Assembly: GCA_030426395.1 (NCBI GenBank)
Contig: JAUHYE010000024.1
Location: 1 to 34,979 of the forward strand
Length of the DNA: 34,979 nt
DNA from: Phycisphaerae bacterium
Lineage (GTDB): Bacteria > Planctomycetota > Phycisphaerae > Phycisphaerales > UBA1924
Reading direction: 5' to 3'
Shown here: one piece after another, positions 15,781 through 22,803 of the stretch
Position numbering within the stretch: position 1 is the stretch's first letter
Layout: every line of letters begins with the position of its first letter
Program-made: the position numbers and the translations under genes
Notes under the pieces: generated by a model
Seen by the model: the letters and a program-made list of their open reading frames with translations, nothing else
The model's database searches: none
Told to the model about the DNA's origin: nothing

Positions 15781-16335
15781 ATGGCCGGGCCCACCACCGC
15801 CGCGCTGCGTGAATCGCTGCTGATCGTCCGCGAGGATGATGCGACGCTCGTCGCGCTCCGGCGCGCGGCCGAGGCGCAGTGGTCGGTGCACGACGTCGAC
15901 CTGCGCGGGCGGGAAGGCAAGACGCCGCTGACGCGGCACTTCGGCGACGTGTGCCGCTTCCCCGAGTGGTACGAGGGCGGCAGTTGGGACAGCATGAAGG
16001 ACATGCTCGACGGGGCCGCCGAGGACATGGGCGTGGAGCGCCTGCTGCTGTGGGTCAACGCGACGACCGTCGAGCAGGAATTGCTCGAACAGTTGCTGGG
16101 CGTGCTGTCGTGCACGCTGAGGTTCCGCCGCGGCGTGCTGACCCATCCGCGCGATGTGGAGCACCCCTCGGACTTCGATCGCTACCGGATGGCCATCGTC
16201 TGCGTCGTCCGGTTCGAGCGGTACGACCGGCCGGGCATGGCCGCCGAGGTCCAGGCCTTCGGCGGGGCCGCGTTGCACCGCGTGGGCGAGGACGGGCTGG
16301 CGGTGCTGGGCGAGCTCGCGGGCGAGGACGGCTGA
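15781..16335 (+). CDS. Barstar-like protein
   Basis: Protein of 184 residues. The region around 40-75 resembles the barstar (barnase inhibitor) fold: a VHDVDLRG strand, then HFGDVCRFPEWYEGGSWDSMKDMLDG, matching the family pattern of a Pro-(D/E)-(W/Y)-(F/Y)-G loop followed by W-D-x-(L/M)-x-D-x-L. In barstar this helix inserts into the ribonuclease active site. The C-terminal half (GVLTHPRDVEHPSDFDRYRMAIVCVVRF) is outside what I recognise. No ribonuclease gene lies next to it. It may be an orphan immunity protein, or a housekeeping member of the family. It starts 36 bases after the zinc-ribbon pair on the same strand. Assignment rests on a short motif. Confidence 0.6.
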   Translation: MAGPTTAALRESLLIVREDDATLVALRRAAEAQWSVHDVDLRGREGKTPLTRHFGDVCRFPEWYEGGSWDSMKDMLDGAAEDMGVERLLLWVNATTVEQELLEQLLGVLSCTLRFRRGVLTHPRDVEHPSDFDRYRMAIVCVVRFERYDRPGMAAEVQAFGGAALHRVGEDGLAVLGELAGEDG

Positions 16336-16445
16336 CGGCGCGGGCGGTGCGGCGCGTGCGGCGAAGACCGGGGCGGGCTGGGTGCGGGGGCACGGTGGCC
16401 CAAGTGCGGGGCGGGCGTCGTATCTGGCTCCATCAGCGGGCCCTC

Positions 16446-16530
16446 CCAGCCTGACAGCCTGGCATAATGTCAGACTGGATGCTGACCCACCGCGGTCTTG
16501 CGACCGGCATGGGGTGGGTCAGTGCCGGTC
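16446..16530 (+). promoter_or_regulatory. Structured leader: -10-centred dyad and two competing stems
   Basis: CCAG-C-CTGACA (16446-16456) and TGTCAG-A-CTGG (16468-16478) form a 10-of-11 inverted repeat whose centre contains CATAAT (16463-16468), a possible -10 box; no good -35 is visible. Downstream, CTGACCCACC (16482-16491) is perfectly complementary to GGTGGGTCAG (16513-16522), enclosing CGGTC/GACCG. GACCGGCA (16502-16509) is also perfectly complementary to TGCCGGTC (16523-16530). The two long stems interlock, so they compete or form a pseudoknot, 12 bases before the ATG of the membrane protein. Confidence 0.4.
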
Positions 16531-16542
16531 GCGGGGGTGGCC

Positions 16543-17679
16543 ATGAGCCTTTGGATTGCGGGTATTGTCGTGCTGATGGCGCTGGGCTACTTCCTCGAAA
16601 TGGCGGTCAGCCCCCGCTTCAACGAGTCGTTCACCAAGCGACTGGACGCCGTGTGGCTCGCCATCACCAGCGACGCCTTCAAGACGAGCCACCAGAAGGT
16701 GGCCAGGGAGGTGCTGCGCTGGCTGACGCCCTATCCGAATCTTCGTGGGCACCTGCGGGATCGGTACGGAGAACGCTTCGCCCGGGCGGTGCCGCGGTGG
16801 CTTCCGTGTCTTGCGTACTGGGCGCTGCTCAGCGTGCACACGACGATCCTGGCGATCTTGTTGTCTGCGGGAAGCTATCGGTTCGTCGAGGCCTCTCCGT
16901 CAAGGCTCCCGTACTGTTTCCTCCTGCTGGCCGGCTTGTTCCTTTCGTGCCGCCTGACGTGGACGCGGCCCCTGCGCCGCTGGCGATGGCGGGGCGTGCT
17001 CGAGACCGCGGTGATGTTCATGGCCCTCTTGGTCGCATGGACTTTCATCGAGTGGGCGTTGGTGTATCTTCGGGAGGACAACTGGCCCCGTGCAGCCCAA
17101 TCGGTCTCCGGCCTCCTGCTCGCCTGCCTCATCAACTTGGTCTTCGATCTCCTCACGTTCCTCATCTCGGTCAGCCTATTCCGGATGATCGCTGTGACTC
17201 GGACCTCGTTGTCGTCGTTTCTCGTGCTGGTCGATCTGGCCACCGCGGCGGCCTTGGCATACCTCTCCTTCGTTGTCCTTGTCTTTTTCGCTCAGCACCA
17301 CGAAGGTCTGAACGATGGCACGATTCTGTTCAAATGGGACAACCCATATTGGATCCGCATGACCGAGCCCGCCACACCGCTCGACGGTGTGCTCTTCTAT
17401 CCCGATCACGTCGTGCTGATGGGCTACACCACGTGCAGCCTGACGGCCTTCGTCCCCACGGCGCTGGCGCTCCTGGTCGCCGCCGTCGTGCTGGGGGTCC
17501 AGTTCGCGGCGGTGCTGCCGTCCTGGATGATCAACGCGTGGACGCGCTTCCAGGGGAAGGACCTCGAGGGCAAAAAGTTCGTCGCCAAGCCGTTCATATC
17601 CATCGCGATCACCCTGAGCCTGGTCGTGGCGGTGCTGAAGCTTGCCTGGGTTCTCATGGCCCGTGGTCCGTCGCCCTGA
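16543..17679 (+). CDS. Multi-pass membrane protein of unknown function
   Basis: Integral membrane protein of 378 residues with about eight hydrophobic segments: near the N-terminus (SLWIAGIVVLMALGYFLEM), then WALLSVHTTILAILL, YCFLLLAGLFLS, TAVMFMALLVAWTFIEW, LLLACLINLVFDLLTFLIS, FLVLVDLATAAALAYLSF, VPTALALLVAAVVLG and a last one before the C-terminus. A soluble loop follows the first segment (RFNESFTKRLDAVWLAITSDAF). I recognise no transporter or enzyme signature. ATG 16543 was chosen because it opens directly on the first membrane segment with a G-rich stretch ahead; in-frame starts upstream fall in the structured leader. The next gene is over 600 bases away. Confidence 0.75.
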   Translation: MSLWIAGIVVLMALGYFLEMAVSPRFNESFTKRLDAVWLAITSDAFKTSHQKVAREVLRWLTPYPNLRGHLRDRYGERFARAVPRWLPCLAYWALLSVHTTILAILLSAGSYRFVEASPSRLPYCFLLLAGLFLSCRLTWTRPLRRWRWRGVLETAVMFMALLVAWTFIEWALVYLREDNWPRAAQSVSGLLLACLINLVFDLLTFLISVSLFRMIAVTRTSLSSFLVLVDLATAAALAYLSFVVLVFFAQHHEGLNDGTILFKWDNPYWIRMTEPATPLDGVLFYPDHVVLMGYTTCSLTAFVPTALALLVAAVVLGVQFAAVLPSWMINAWTRFQGKDLEGKKFVAKPFISIAITLSLVVAVLKLAWVLMARGPSP

Positions 17680-17820
17680 CGATGCCGTTCGGGCACGCGT
17701 GAGAGGGCGATCAACCTCGATCTCGCGGGCGCGGCGGCACGCGAGCAACGCCACGGCGATCCTCATATCGGCGATGGATCCATGGTTGCGGTCGGAGGGC
17801 TCGGGCCCGAACGCACCCGC

Positions 17821-18009
17821 CTTAGGCCAGCGCGAGAGAGTTTCGGGCCTGGACGTGGGAGTTTCAGGCCTGCACGCGAGAAATTCAGGCTTGTACGCGG
17901 CAGATTCAGCCCCGAGCGCGAGCGATTCGGGCTTGAGCGCGAGCGATTCAGGCTTGCGCGCGAGCGATTCGGGCCTGCGCGCCAGAAGTTCGGGCCCGCG
18001 CGCGTCACG
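17821..18009. repeat. Tandem 21-bp repeat array (about nine units), locus A
   Basis: Nine consecutive 21-bp units run without any insertion or deletion, with unit starts at 17821, 17842, 17863, 17884, 17905, 17926, 17947, 17968 and 17989. The best-conserved core is TTC(A/G)GGC(C/T)TG followed by CGCG and a purine-rich end. A further degenerate unit may precede at 17800. Because 21 is a multiple of three, it reads as a heptapeptide repeat in several frames on both strands, and none of these has a convincing start. The rest of the 650-base gap between the flanking genes holds only the hairpins listed separately. Confidence 0.8.
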
Positions 18010-18181
18010 ATCCGGCCGGCAATTCCTGCGCACGTCGCGGTCGGCTGCCCAAAAAGCGTGGGTTTGGGCCGGTTTTTCGTGCTCGCCCACGCGGGCCGCG
18101 CGATGGGAACGGCGTGCGAGAAGGGACGCCGCGGCGGCGCCCAGGGCCCGTGCGCGGCGCGATCGGCCGTTTCTGCGCGTT

Positions 18182-18204
18182 CGAAAAAATATAAGATTTT
18201 TTCG
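18182..18204. other. A/T-rich perfect hairpin in GC-rich intergenic DNA
   Basis: CGAAAAAAT (18182-18190) and ATTTTTTCG (18196-18204) form a perfect 9-bp inverted repeat around ATAAG. It is the most A/T-rich spot in the region. It could be a bidirectional terminator-like element, or it could carry a -10 region (TATAAG or TAAGAT) for the gene at 18334; no clear -35 box is present. Confidence 0.4.
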
Positions 18205-18277
18205 TGGGGCCGCCCCCGGGCCGCGTCGATGCCTGGGGCTCGGCCGGCGTCCATCGTGGAGCGGGCCAGGGCGCACC

Positions 18278-18315
18278 GGCCGGGACCCGATCGACTTCGG
18301 ATCGATCGCCCGGCC
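18278..18315 (+). promoter_or_regulatory. Strong stem-loop in the 5' leader of the FN3-like gene
   Basis: GGCCGGG (18278-18284) pairs with CCCGGCC (18309-18315), and CGATCGA (18288-18294) with TCGATCG (18302-18308), giving a 14-bp stem with one three-base bulge. The apical loop contains C-TTCG-G, a very stable tetraloop type. It ends about ten bases before the GAGGAG ribosome-binding site of the next gene, where it could set translation efficiency or mRNA stability. Confidence 0.5.
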
Positions 18316-18333
18316 CAGCATGAGGAGCAGGCC

Positions 18334-19029
18334 ATGGGCCTCCCACAAACACGATTCGCACGATTGCAGTACATGGAAAGCCACGTGACCCCCTTCGGCG
18401 ACCACCAGGCCGACATCGGCATCAGCGTGGTCCAGCTCGGGGAGTTCACCGCCAACACGACCGCGGCACGGGACGCCTGGGATGCGTACGTGGCCGCCCA
18501 GCAGGCCGAGGGCGCCGCCCGGGCGGCGTGGTACGGCGCCATCGCCACCGCGACGACGACGGCGCGCGGCGCCCTGCGCAGCATCAACACCTTCGCCAAG
18601 AACAGCGCCAACCCCGAGGCGGTGTACGCGCTGGCCGAGGTCGAGGGGCCCAAGCCGCGCGAGCCCCTGGGCCCGCCGGCGACGCCCACCGACATGGGCG
18701 TGACCCTGGACACCGAGGGCCGGGCCACGCTGCGCTGGAGCGGCAGCCGCGAGGGCGGCACCGTGTTCACCGTGCAGCGCCGCACGACCACGACCGGCGG
18801 CCAGACGAGCCCGTGGACCACCCTGTCGACCGTGCCCGAGCGCACGTTCCTCGACACGGCCACGCCCAGCGGCGTCCTGAGCGTCGGGTATCGCGTGCGT
18901 GGCGAACGCGTGGGCGGCGCGAGCGCCTTCTCGAGCCCCATCGCCCTGCCGCTGGGCGCGGGCGGCAACCAAGAGAGCGTCGCGGGCGCGATCGCGCCGG
19001 TGCAGGCCAGCGGCAAGGACGCGGGCTAA
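18334..19029 (+). CDS. FN3-like domain protein
   Basis: Protein of 231 residues with a strong GAGGAG site eight bases before ATG 18334. The N-terminal half is helical and Ala/Thr-rich (ARDAWDAYVAAQQAEGAARAAW...TTARGALRSINTFAKNS), without a signal peptide. The C-terminal half, about 115-210, looks like a fibronectin type III fold: a proline-rich entry (PLGPPATPTD), GRATLRWSGSREGGTVFTVQRR, a W-x-x-L strand, TFLDTATPSG and GYRVRGERVGGASAFSSP. Such proteins are known in planctomycetes, but I cannot assign a function. A shorter relative of the C-terminus is seen at 4108-4307. Hairpins flank the gene on both sides. Confidence 0.72.
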   Translation: MGLPQTRFARLQYMESHVTPFGDHQADIGISVVQLGEFTANTTAARDAWDAYVAAQQAEGAARAAWYGAIATATTTARGALRSINTFAKNSANPEAVYALAEVEGPKPREPLGPPATPTDMGVTLDTEGRATLRWSGSREGGTVFTVQRRTTTTGGQTSPWTTLSTVPERTFLDTATPSGVLSVGYRVRGERVGGASAFSSPIALPLGAGGNQESVAGAIAPVQASGKDAG

Positions 19030-19066
19030 CCCACTCCGTGGGCCACTCCGTGGCGGGGTTTCTTCC
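19028..19066 (+). terminator. Terminator after the FN3-like gene
   Basis: Directly at the TAA stop, AACCC and GGGTT form an outer stem enclosing two small hairpins, CCCAC-TCC-GTGGG (19030-19042) and GCCAC-TCC-GTGGC (19042-19054). TTTCTTCC follows. The compact double hairpin plus T-rich tail fits a rho-independent terminator on the plus strand. Confidence 0.6.
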
Positions 19067-19123
19067 TCGGCGTGGAGTGGCGGTCCTTGTTGATCGAGTC
19101 GAATCCAACCCCCGCGAGTCGCG

Positions 19124-19153
19124 ACGCCGCGGCGCCCGTTCGGGCCGCGGCGT
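19124..19153 (-). terminator. GC-rich hairpin after the small exported protein
   Basis: ACGCCGCGG (19124-19132) pairs perfectly with CCGCGGCGT (19145-19153), with a further short CCCG/CGGG pairing inside. It lies 15 bases beyond the stop of the minus-strand gene ending at 19168. There is no T-tract, so it may stabilise the 3' end rather than terminate transcription. Confidence 0.4.
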
Positions 19154-19167
19154 TCGCGTGCGCGGGG

Positions 19168-19881
19168 TCAGCCGTCGTCGTCCGGCAGCTTGGGCGTCGG
19201 CCAGCGATTCGGCGGGTTCTCCGGGCCATGCTGGCCGCGGGCCATGCGAGCGCGGACGTCGTCGCGCTGCATGATGAAGTTGGCGCGGTTGTGGTCGTTG
19301 GTCTCCATCGCGATGATCCGCTCCAGGGCGGCCAGCTCGATGTGCGGGCGGCCCTGGTTGCCGCCGCTCTGCATGCGGCTGCAGATGGTGATGATGGTCG
19401 TGTCGAGGCGCCTGCCCATCTGCTCGTGCAGGAACTCGGTGGTCGCCATCGCCAGCCACCGCTCGCGGTTGGCGTCGATGACGGCCAGGACCTCGACGCA
19501 GGCGTCGTGCATGCGGCTGTAGTCGTGGCGGTACGCGTGGATGCGTGTGAGCTCGTTGCCGACGTCGGCGATGGCCGGGGCGTCGCGCAGGCGGTCGTCG
19601 TCCCAGATGGCGCGGACCGCGCGCAAGTAGGCGATGCTGGGCGTGTCGTCGCCGTCGGCCTCGGCACGGGCCTTCTCGGCACGTGTGGCATCGGCCCGCA
19701 GCTCGCGGATCTCTTCCACGAGGTCGAAGTCGCCCGACCAGGTCATGTGGTCGACGGGCGTGGCGTTCGGGGGGACCTGGGCCTGCGCCCTGGGAGCCCG
19801 GCCCTGCGAAGCGGCAAACACCGCGATCGCGAGGACGGCCAGCGGGATCGCTGCCAGGACGAAGCGGTGCTGGCGGGGCAT
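19168..19881 (-). CDS. Exported protein of unknown function, 237 aa
   Basis: ATG 19881 has an AAAGGAG ribosome-binding site eight bases upstream and opens on a signal peptide (MPRQHRFVLAAIPLAVLAIAVFAAS, cleaved probably near ARAQAQ at residue 35). The mature part is charged and helical, with VEEIRELRADATRAEKARAEAD, an Arg/Asp/His-rich centre (HAYRHDYSRMHDACVEVLAVIDANRERW) and a proline-rich end. It lacks internal cysteine pairs, membrane segments and enzyme motifs that I can recognise. Export to the periplasm is inferred from the signal peptide. It is divergent from serS with 123 bases between the starts. Confidence 0.75.
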   Translation of the reverse strand: MPRQHRFVLAAIPLAVLAIAVFAASQGRAPRAQAQVPPNATPVDHMTWSGDFDLVEEIRELRADATRAEKARAEADGDDTPSIAYLRAVRAIWDDDRLRDAPAIADVGNELTRIHAYRHDYSRMHDACVEVLAVIDANRERWLAMATTEFLHEQMGRRLDTTIITICSRMQSGGNQGRPHIELAALERIIAMETNDHNRANFIMQRDDVRARMARGQHGPENPPNRWPTPKLPDDDG

Positions 19882-19977
19882 GGCGGGGCTCCTTTCGGTC
19901 TTGTGTAAGTGTACGGGGCGGACCGGCGAAGCCCTCCCGCGGCGCGGATGAACTCGCCCGCGGAGCGGCTTAGCCCC

Positions 19978-19990
19978 CCCACGGAGTGGG
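19978..19990. other. Hairpin CCCAC-GGA-GTGGG upstream of serS
   Basis: This 13-mer is the exact reverse complement of the hairpin at 19030-19042, so the two copies form an inverted pair about 950 bp apart around the small exported protein. Here it sits 14 bases before the serS start, touching the GGATGGG that probably serves as its ribosome-binding site, and may tune serS translation. Confidence 0.4.
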
Positions 19991-20004
19991 TAGGATGGGC
20001 CCCC

Positions 20005-21429
20005 ATGATCGACCTCAAGCACCTGCGTGAAGACCCCGAGCACTACAAGAAGGGCGCCGCCCGCAAGCACGCGAGGGTCGATATCGACCGCGTGGTGGAA
20101 CTGGACGCCCGCAAGCGGGAGCTGATGACCAAGAGGGAGTCCCTCAAGGCCGAGCAGAACACCCTGTCCAAGGAGAGCGGGCCGAAGATCGGGCAGCTCG
20201 CCGGGCGCATCAAGAAGGCCGTGGGAGCCGAGGCGAGCCGGCTGCAGGCCGAGATGGACGAGCTGAAGGCCGGGCCGGCCAGGCTGAAATCCGAGATCGA
20301 GGGGCTGGAGAGCGAGCTAGCCGGGCTCGAGCCCGAGTTGGAGAAGCTGCTCCTGATGATCCCCCAGCCGCCCGACCCCGACGTGCCCGATGGGCCGGGG
20401 AGCGAGGGCAACGTCGAGATCCGGCGCTGGTCGCCGCCGGGGTTCGATCCATCGAAGCCGTTCGCGGGGCAGAAGGGTTTTGTCGCCAAGAGCCACACCG
20501 AGCTGGGCGAGGTGCACGGCTTGATGGACTTCGAGCGGGGCGTCAAGCTGAGCGGCTCGCGTAGCTACGTGCTCACGGGCGACGGCTTCCGGTTGCACCA
20601 GGCGGTATTGCGGTACGCCTTCGACCAGATCGTGGCCCAGGGCTTCACGCCGGTGAGCGCCCCCAGCATTGTGCGCGAGAAGGCCATGGTGGGCACGGGC
20701 TTCTTCCCCGCCGGGCGCGAGCAGACGTACGAGGTGGGGATCCACGAAGCGAACGACGCGGGTGAGCGCGCATGGGAAGCGGATGGCTATCTCACCGGCA
20801 CCGGCGAGGTCGGTCTGATGGGCTTCCACATGGACGAGATCCTGGATGAAGACGACCTGCCCATCAAGCTGTGCACGCTCTCGCCCTGCTATCGGAGAGA
20901 AGCCGGGGCCGCGGGCAAGGACACGGCGGGCCTGTACCGCGTGCACTACTTCGAGAAGGTCGAGCAGGTGGTCATCTGCAAGGCCGACGAGGGCGAGAGC
21001 CGCCAGTGGCACCGCAAGATGATCACCTATGTGGAAAGCCTGTTGCAGAGCCTGAACCTGCCGTATCGCCTGCTGCAATGCTGCGCGGGCGACCTGGGCC
21101 AGAAGAACGCCGACATGATCGACGTGGAGTGCTGGATGCCCAGCCGCGGCGAGGTGGACAAGGACGGCGTGCCCGCGGGCGACTGGGGCGAGACCCACAG
21201 CGCCAGCCGGCTCTACGACTTCCAGTGCCGCCGCCTGAACCTGCGCTACCGCGCGGGCGGGGCGAACGGCAAGGGCGCGACGACGTTCTGCCACTCGCTG
21301 AACAACACCGTGCTGGCGAGCCCGCGGTTCCTGATCCCCTTGATCGAGATGAACCAGAACGCGGACGGGAGTATCACGATTCCCGAGGTGTTGCGGCCGT
21401 ACATGAACGGGCAAGAAAGAATCGGATAG
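20005..21429 (+). CDS. serS: Seryl-tRNA synthetase
   Basis: Charges tRNA-Ser, and tRNA-Sec where present, with serine. The protein is 474 residues, somewhat longer than the common 425. It opens with MIDLKHLREDPEHYKKGAARK, followed by the long antiparallel coiled-coil arm (about 30-110, Lys/Glu/Leu-rich) that grips the tRNA long arm. Class II motif 2 is in LSPCYRREAGAAGKDTAGLYRVHYFEKVEQ. Motif 3 reads ASPRFLIPLIEMNQNADGSITIPEVLRPYM, where the usual GLAVGR is replaced by LASPR with the key Arg kept. ATG 20005 was chosen by family start; the open frame extends 32 codons upstream into the hairpin region. The permease starts four bases after the stop. Confidence 0.96.
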   Translation: MIDLKHLREDPEHYKKGAARKHARVDIDRVVELDARKRELMTKRESLKAEQNTLSKESGPKIGQLAGRIKKAVGAEASRLQAEMDELKAGPARLKSEIEGLESELAGLEPELEKLLLMIPQPPDPDVPDGPGSEGNVEIRRWSPPGFDPSKPFAGQKGFVAKSHTELGEVHGLMDFERGVKLSGSRSYVLTGDGFRLHQAVLRYAFDQIVAQGFTPVSAPSIVREKAMVGTGFFPAGREQTYEVGIHEANDAGERAWEADGYLTGTGEVGLMGFHMDEILDEDDLPIKLCTLSPCYRREAGAAGKDTAGLYRVHYFEKVEQVVICKADEGESRQWHRKMITYVESLLQSLNLPYRLLQCCAGDLGQKNADMIDVECWMPSRGEVDKDGVPAGDWGETHSASRLYDFQCRRLNLRYRAGGANGKGATTFCHSLNNTVLASPRFLIPLIEMNQNADGSITIPEVLRPYMNGQERIG

Positions 21430-21432
21430 CCG

Positions 21433-22803
21433 ATGCCACCGCCCACGAATGAGCTCCGCCGCGTCATCACACTGCCCGGCGCGGTGGGCGTGGGGCTCGG
21501 CTCGATCATCGGCACCGGGGCGTTCGTGACGCTGGGGCTCGGGGCGGGGCTGGCCGGGCCGTGGCTGCTGCTCGGGATCGTGCTCGCCGGCGGCCTGGCG
21601 ATGTGCAACGGCCTGAGCAGCGCGCAGCTCGCCGCGGTGCAACCCGTCAGCGGCGGGACGTACGCGTATGGGTACCGCTTCCTGCACCCCCTCGCCGGCT
21701 TCACCGCCGGCTGGGTGTTCCTGATCGCCAAGACCGCCTCGTGCGCCACCGCCGCACTCGGGTTTGGCGGCCTCATCGCATGGGTGATGGGCAAGCCCGG
21801 CGATGGGGCGACCATGACGGTTGCGGGGTTGGGCTCGCTACTTCTCGTCACCGCCGCCGCGCTCGCGGGCGTGACGCGTTCGGTGCGGTTCAACTATCTG
21901 CTGCTCATCATCACGGTGCTGTCGCTCGTGACGATGGTCGTCGCCGCCGCGCCCGCGACCTTCAAGGGCTGGAGCGACATCTCGTGGTCCAGCATCGGGA
22001 GTCGCTCGATCGCCGCCCCCGGCGTGCTCGAGGCCGCCGCCCTCGCGTTCGTCGCCTTCGCCGGCTTCGCGCGCATCGCGACGATGGGCGAGGAAGTCGT
22101 CGAGCCCCAAACCACCATCCCCCGCGCCGTCGTCATCACGCTCGGCTCGGCCGTGCTGCTCTACGCGATGATCGCCTTCACCGGCATGGGCGTGCTCGGC
22201 CCCGCCGGGTTCGGCGCACGCTCAAGCGAGGACGCCGCCCCACTGCTCGCCATCGCACGAGCCGTCGAGGCCCCCACGCTGGCCGTCATGCTCGGCGTCG
22301 GCGCCGCGAGCGCGCTGCTGGCGGTGCAACTCAATCTCATCATGGGACTGTCCCGAGTCGCTCTGGCAGCCGGACGCGAACGAGACCTCCCCACCCCGCT
22401 CTCGCGCGTCGACGCCAAGGGCGTGCCAGTCATCGCGACCGTCGCATCAGCGGCCGGCATCGCTCTGGTCATCCTCGTCGGCAGCGTGCCACACGCATGG
22501 TCGCTCGCCGCCGCAGCGGTGCTGGTGTACTACGCCCTGACCAACCTCTCGGCCATGCGCGTGGCCGAAGGCCGGTTCATCGCCCGATGGGTGCACACGC
22601 TGGGCCTGGCCGGCTGCGTGTCGCTGGCGGTGTTCGTCGAGCCCATCGTGCTGGGCGTGATGCTCGCGCTGGTCGCGATCGGCTTCGGCGTGCGATGGCT
22701 GTCCAGACGGCTTCAGCCGCCGCCGGTGGGCTCATCCGGCTCTTCGGCCGGTTCTTCGACGGGCTCGGGATCATCCACCGGCTCGCTTCCGGCATCGCCC
22801 TGA
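21433..22803 (+). CDS. APC-family amino acid permease
   Basis: Cytoplasmic-membrane transporter of 456 residues from the amino acid-polyamine-organocation superfamily. The first helix carries the glycine-rich unwound substrate site, VGVGLGSIIGTGAFVTLG. SGGTYAYGYRFLHPLAGFTAGW is the typical second region, and AFVAFAGFARIATMGEEVVEPQTTIPRAVVITL is the conserved family loop. I count about twelve hydrophobic segments. The substrate is not deducible. The last 30 residues are low-complexity Gly/Ser (GSSGSSAGSSTGS) and lie over the antisense 3' end of the next gene, sharing 91 bp with it. It probably forms an operon with serS. Confidence 0.93.
   Translation: MPPPTNELRRVITLPGAVGVGLGSIIGTGAFVTLGLGAGLAGPWLLLGIVLAGGLAMCNGLSSAQLAAVQPVSGGTYAYGYRFLHPLAGFTAGWVFLIAKTASCATAALGFGGLIAWVMGKPGDGATMTVAGLGSLLLVTAAALAGVTRSVRFNYLLLIITVLSLVTMVVAAAPATFKGWSDISWSSIGSRSIAAPGVLEAAALAFVAFAGFARIATMGEEVVEPQTTIPRAVVITLGSAVLLYAMIAFTGMGVLGPAGFGARSSEDAAPLLAIARAVEAPTLAVMLGVGAASALLAVQLNLIMGLSRVALAAGRERDLPTPLSRVDAKGVPVIATVASAAGIALVILVGSVPHAWSLAAAAVLVYYALTNLSAMRVAEGRFIARWVHTLGLAGCVSLAVFVEPIVLGVMLALVAIGFGVRWLSRRLQPPPVGSSGSSAGSSTGSGSSTGSLPASP

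Noticed and set aside
17176-18972. 598-aa minus-strand reading frame
   Set aside because: It runs antisense through the membrane protein and FN3-like genes and the 21-bp array. Its sequence is Arg/Ala-rich mirror coding without family signatures.
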